This document shows positions 59,987 through 64,000 of a stretch of 64,000 bases of DNA, piece after piece. The notes under the pieces are model-generated. The model had not been told where the DNA came from and ran no database searches. It saw only the letters and a list, made by a program, of their open reading frames with translations. A program made the translations under genes and the position numbers. Every line of letters begins with the position of its first letter. The stretch's first letter is position 1. Origin of the DNA: Sabellastarte sp. h YS-2021. Taxonomy: Eukaryota > Annelida > Polychaeta > Sabellida > Sabellidae. Where the stretch lies: contig OZ024928.1 of the NCBI GenBank assembly GCA_964017235.1, positions 83,695,566-83,759,565 on the forward strand. Direction: 5' to 3'.

Positions 59987-60218
59987 TTATTTATTTATTT
60001 GGGGGTTTTATGTCGCTTTCAATACTGTACAGGTCATATCATGACGGGTAGTTGGGAGGGCAGAGGAAACCAGTACATACAGTTCGTCAGGGTTCTGTAC
60101 TGTAAACTGCCGACCAACAGCAAGCAACTCCCAGCTTTCCCATTTGAGGCCGTGCCGGTAACAGAACCCCAGCCTCAGAGGTGGGATGTGAGAGTGTTAC
60201 CACTCTGCCACCGTGGCT
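59987..60218 (-). mobile_element. tRNA-derived SINE, 17-bp TSD (copy 3)
   Basis: Inverse orientation: TTATTTATTTGGGGGTTTTA at the left and CACTCTGCCACCGTGG at the right. Target duplication CTGCCCATTGATAAAAT at 59970-59986 and 60219-60235. Its B-box region is mutated (ACAGAACCCCAGCC on the plus strand). Confidence 0.92.
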
Positions 60219-60479
60219 CTGCCCATTGATAAAATGAATCAGTGAAGTAAAGTACAACATCACACACAAAGTTACCAAACTTAATCAAGTGCCCACACAT
60301 ATCACTTAGTTTACCTAATCATGAATAATATTAACAGTAAAACAATCTGTCAGCTCAGATACACAAGTTTGTTGCAATGATCGGTCACACCGTCACATAC
60401 AAAATAGACACACAAGTTGGCTTACTACAATCTGACAAGACATTCAGTTGCAAACATACTAAACCTCAGAAGCACAGAT

Positions 60480-60745
60480 ATATTATCCACATGCAGAAAG
60501 TGTGGTAAACACTATGTGGGTGAGACAGGACGTTCATTCAGAAAAAGGATTTATGAACACAGATGATCAGTTTCTAAAACCTAAGGAATGCAGAATCACA
60601 CCAGTCTCTAAACATTTCACAGAGACTAGTCATTCTGTTAGGGACATACAATGCTCCCTCCTGGAATGGTGTTCCCTGAAATACAAGACACCCAAATCTG
60701 ATAATAGGAAGATGAGAAAAAAATGGTCATTGTGGAATATTTAGC
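60480..60745 (+). pseudogene. GIY-YIG endonuclease domain of Penelope-like element
   Basis: CRKCGKHYVGETGRSFRKRI has the YVGET and RxxRI landmarks. After a frameshift the C-terminal part (SKHFTETSHSVRDIQCSLLE to RKMRKKWSLWNI) follows. This domain would nick target DNA for insertion. Confidence 0.75.
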
Positions 60746-61260
60746 CAATACATCCAATAGGCATTAATCAGTTTATTTAATAAGGATTCATTTTTGTTCC
60801 CTCACATTCTGAACATTTTTCTTATTTCTTTCTTTGTTAATATGTTTGCAAAATATCTGAAAAAAATATGGATAGATTTTGATAAAATGTTCAATAAATG
60901 TTGACAATGGCACAAAGAACAAATTTTGGAGCACTGTGATCTGGATCACTATCTGGATCTTGGAATTTTAAAGGATCTTTTATCACTGCACCGATAAGTC
61001 ATATTAAAGGTACTGGCCTTTCATGAGGTCAGTTCTCGTGAACCAAATTACAAAAAACTAGCCAAACTATTGTTTAAACCAAATGAAATATAAAAAAGAC
61101 CAGAGGATGTTTATTATTTAGAGGTTACCTTATTTAGATGTTTGTCTTGAATGTTAAAATTAATAATTAAACCAATGTGAATTTTATGCTTTATTCGGTT
61201 TTGAAAAATATCAATATTCGACCAGTCTTTTACAGAATTTTCTTGACTGAACTTTCCATG
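60746..61260. other. No clear feature
   Basis: AT-rich. GCACTGTGATCTGGATCACT at about 60934 resembles GGAGTGATCTGGATCATC at 31997, hinting at a shared low-copy repeat. No gene is seen. Confidence 0.4.
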
Positions 61261-63000
61261 TATTTATGTTGTGTTCAGAGAGCCCATGCACATGACCTGT
61301 GAGTTGGTACATACCAGTGGAAAGTTTTGGCCGTTCTTAACAATCCACCGCCTGTGTGTTTATGTGTGGATGTAAAAAAACACAAATCACAAAGAGAAAG
61401 AAATAAAAGAAATCACAATGTTTCGCTATCTACCATGCAAAACATATATATTTCATTTGTTATACGTTTTCTGAGGTTATTTGTCAAAATCCCAAGTACC
61501 GAAACACTTCATTTAACATGTTTTTTATAACGAAAGTATACGTGTATTCTGCATCTTTGTTGTCATTAGAGGTGAAGGTCAAAGTTTGGAAAGTCTCTGG
61601 AGGCACCCAACTCACAAGTGGTATATACCACCTGTGAGACCGTTCTTGACCAATTTACAGGCTGTGAGGTCGTGTTTATGGCCGGTAAGAATGCTGCATT
61701 ATGCTGCATTCAGACAGAAATTCACGAATGGTGTGCACCACCTGTGAGTACAGCAGACAGTTTTGACCGTTCTGAACAATTCACCGCCTGTGTGTTTATG
61801 TGTGTATGTAAACAAACACAAATCACAAAGAGAAAGAAATAAAAGAAATCACAATATTTCGCTATCTGCCATGCAAATGATGCATATTTCATTTGTTAAA
61901 CCTTTTCCAATGTTATTTATCAAAATCCTGAGTACCGAAACACTTTATTTAACATGTTTTTATAACGAAAGCATGTGTATTCTGCATCTTTGTTGTCATT
62001 AGAGGTGAAGGTCAAAGTTTGGAAAGTCTCTGGAGGTACCCAACTCACGAGTGGTATATACCACGTGTGAGACCGTTCTTGACCAATTTACAGGCTGTGA
62101 AGTTGTGTTTACGGCCAGTAAGAATGCTGCATAATGCTGCGTTCAGAAGAGGTGGTGAGCCCGTGCACACGACCTGTGAGTACCAGTGGAAAGTTTTGAC
62201 CATTCTTAACAATCCACCGCCTGTGTGTTTATGTGTGGATGTAAACAAACACAAATGATAAAGAGAAAGAAATAAAAGAAATCCCAATATTTCGCTATCC
62301 ACCATGCAAAGATATATATTTCATTTGTTATACGTTTTCTGAGGTTATTTGTCAAAATCCCAAGTACCGAAACACTTCATTTAACATGTTTTTTATAACG
62401 AAAGCACGTGTATTCTGCATTTTTGTTGTCGTTAGAGGTGAAGGTCAAAGTTTGGAAAGTCTCTGGAGGCACCCAACTCACAAGTGGTATATACCACCTG
62501 TGAGACCGTTCTTGACCAATTTACAGGCTGTGAAGTCGTTTTTACGGCCGTAAAGAACGCTGCATCATGCTGCGTTCAGAAGAGGTGGTGAGCCCGTGCA
62601 CACAAATTGTGAGTACCAGTGGAAAGTTTTGACCGTTCTTAACAATCCACTGCCTGTGTGTTTATGTGTGGATGTAAACAAACACAAATGACAAAGAGAA
62701 AGAAATAAAAGAAATCACAATGTTTCGCTATCCACCATGCAAAACATATATATTTCATTTGTTATACATTTTCCAATGTTATTTATCAAAATCCCGAATA
62801 CCGAAACACTTCATTTATCATGTTTTTATAACGAAAGCATGTGTATTCTGCATCTTTGTTGTCATTAGAGGTGAACGTCAAAGTTTGGAAAGTCTCTGGA
62901 GGCACCCAACTCACGAGTGGTATATACCACCTGTGAGACCGTTCTTGACCAATTTACGGGCTGTGAAGTCGTGTTTACGGCCGTAAAGAACGCTGCATAA
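61260..63000. repeat. Four tandem copies of a 433-bp repeat
   Basis: AAAGAGAAAGAAATAAAAGA recurs at 61391, 61828, 62260 and 62693 (437, 432 and 433 bp apart). Each unit has CCGCCTGTGTGTTTATGTGT, CAAAATCCCAAGTACCGAAA, AGAGGTGAAGGTCAAAGTTT, GTGGTATATACCACCTGTGA and GACCGTTCTTGACCAATTTA. Open frames inside are short and not conserved between copies as proteins. Confidence 0.93.
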
Positions 63001-63575
63001 GTTTTCATTGGACATCAAACAGAACTTCGGATCACAGAATAGGTTCCAGGTTAGCCCAGAAGTTTCCGTTGTTAAACAAAAAATACGCCCATGCCAACTT
63101 TGTAAATAATAATCATAAAATACATTGAAGTAAATGAAATACGTAAACTGTTAATATGTTGTCTTTATAACATCAATGATACACTCTTGAGGTACTGCAT
63201 GCGTAGTGTTTTTCTATGGCACGGATGGTAGGGGATTGGATTAATCCTATATTATCGTCCATTTCCTGTTCAGTGTGAACGGAAAACTGCTTCCCCCCAC
63301 TCCCTTCTCTCAGGATCACCCCCCCCCACACACACACACACACACACAGACACTATTTTATATGTTTTACAGCTGCCAATAGAGTGAAATTTATATCTTG
63401 TGGTTTCTGTAAAGTTGATCATTCCATTTATCTGGGTGTATATTGTTTATCAAAAAAGTAAAAGTTTCTGTATTGAAATATTCATTATTATATATATATA
63501 ACTTGTATATGTTGCTTATATTTAGCATATAACTAAAGGGAACTGTCCTAAATAAAAGAACATGACTTAATATTA
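63001..63575. other. No gene; (CA)n microsatellite
   Basis: A C8(AC)n run lies at about 63320-63348 and a (TA)n at about 63488-63500. Nothing else is recognised. Confidence 0.6.
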
Positions 63576-63583
63576 CCACTAAC

Positions 63584-63967
63584 TAGGGCTACAAACGAGT
63601 ACTCGAGCCTTGGTGTACGAGGCGGTCTTGGCTTGTACTCGAGTCCATTTTAAAAACTCGGTTACTCGCGAGATATTGTATTATCGCCCACGTAATCAAA
63701 CGCTTGTGTAAAATATTCTACATTTCAGCATTTCCGTCACATAATATTAAAGTTGCTATTTTCGCTTGAAAACATACAATTTACTCCATATTCTATAATA
63801 TATGGTCAAATAGAAGACATTTTGCTTCAAAAGTTTCGTTTCCGGAACTGACTTTGTTTACAGAAGACTTTTAATGGTAGGTACTAAATCTCGCGGTTAC
63901 TCGAATTCGGGCCGGTTGTCAGAGGGCGAGTACTCGATGCCGTTTTTCAGCACCCATCACAGCCCTA
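63584..63967. mobile_element. 384-bp hAT-type MITE with perfect 8-bp TSD
   Basis: The termini TAGGGCTACAAACGAGTACT and, read inward from the right, TAGGGCTGTGATGGGTGC share TAGGGCT, and subterminal GAGTACTCG words lie at both ends. CCACTAAC at 63576-63583 and 63968-63975 is an exact 8-bp target duplication, as hAT transposases make. No ORF. Confidence 0.93.
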
Positions 63968-64000
63968 CCACTAACTGAGAGTATTAGTACAAAGAAGAAT

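Larger units (their letters stand above)
55700..60745 (+). mobile_element. Penelope-like element, fragmented by later insertions
   Basis: Pieces in order on the plus strand: an RT N-terminal region (55790-55970, with frameshifts), KAKFYLLPKIHKNRYQGDP (about 56060-56115), LLVTLNLSSLYTNIQHHEGV (about 56268-56330), NFLDTTVKINTSWNLYTTLY with LHYTSAHHKPCHTKG (59140-59280), VTTYNPINPDIKQFIHQNWN (59730-59790) and a GIY-YIG endonuclease CRKCGKHYVGETGRSFRKRI (about 60492-60555). RT plus GIY-YIG is the mark of Penelope-like elements. A foldback element, a Harbinger fragment and SINEs interrupt it, so it is dead. Confidence 0.8.

Overview
This is animal nuclear DNA: AT-rich, intron-containing, and dominated by transposable elements and tandem repeats. 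The element set (DIRS-type and Penelope-like retroelements, LINE fragments, hAT and PIF/Harbinger transposases, tRNA-derived SINEs, and short-TIR/hairpin elements that carry arrays of about 135-170 bp satellite monomers) fits a lophotrochozoan. A bivalve mollusc is my best guess, mainly because satellite-bearing 'Pearl'/Helentron-like elements are known from bivalves. No species can be named from the sequence.

Two host genes can be reconstructed by splicing, both on the minus strand. (1) A secreted protein with an IgGFc-binding (FCGBP N-terminal type) domain lies at 15143 down to about 5990 in nine phase-compatible exons, starting with a signal peptide. Its 6.1 kb intron 3 holds a 169-bp satellite of about 20 copies. 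(2) An orthologue of ZNRD2 (SSSCA1/p27) has exons 2-4 at 27697-27531, 19651-19567 and 18955-18429, with a good candidate exon 1 at 54993-54972. If exon 1 is right, most of the window (27.7-55.0 kb) is one 27-kb intron filled by nested mobile DNA.

Layout. 1-4.8 kb: decayed DIRS-like retrotransposon (gag, RT/RNase H, tyrosine recombinase) with inverted repeats at its right end. 4.86-5.8 kb: 159-bp tandem repeat. 6-15.1 kb: the IgGFc-binding gene. 16.1-17.9 kb: satellite-carrying element copy C. 18.4-27.7 kb: ZNRD2 exons 4-2. Between exons 3 and 2 lie two related terminal-inverted-repeat elements whose arms are built of 14-15 bp tandem motifs (I, 21.0-21.8 kb; II, 22.9-25.7 kb, containing a LINE RT fragment). 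28.5-31 kb: arrays S7 and S5 in a short-TIR/hairpin element. 32-36.5 kb: a TIR element containing a hairpin element with arrays S2' and S4. 36.9-37.35 kb: 416-bp MITE. 39.3-45.8 kb: element copies D and A. 45.9-52.3 kb: another copy of the same MITE split by a hAT transposon and by element copy B. 53.2-54.9 kb: inverted-repeat element with TATA-box modules. 55.4-60.75 kb: LINE tail and a Penelope-like element broken by a foldback element, a Harbinger fragment and SINEs. 61.3-63.0 kb: four 433-bp tandem copies. 63.58-63.97 kb: hAT MITE with a perfect 8-bp target duplication.

The most interesting pattern is that at least eight satellite families of different sequence and monomer length, carried by different elements, share one short core of the form (CAAT..)TTTTCGAGATATAAGC at the same place in the monomer. 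Two further families carry repeated nuclear-receptor-like half-sites and one a YY1-like site in each monomer. All splice models and element boundaries were made by eye and need transcript or alignment confirmation.
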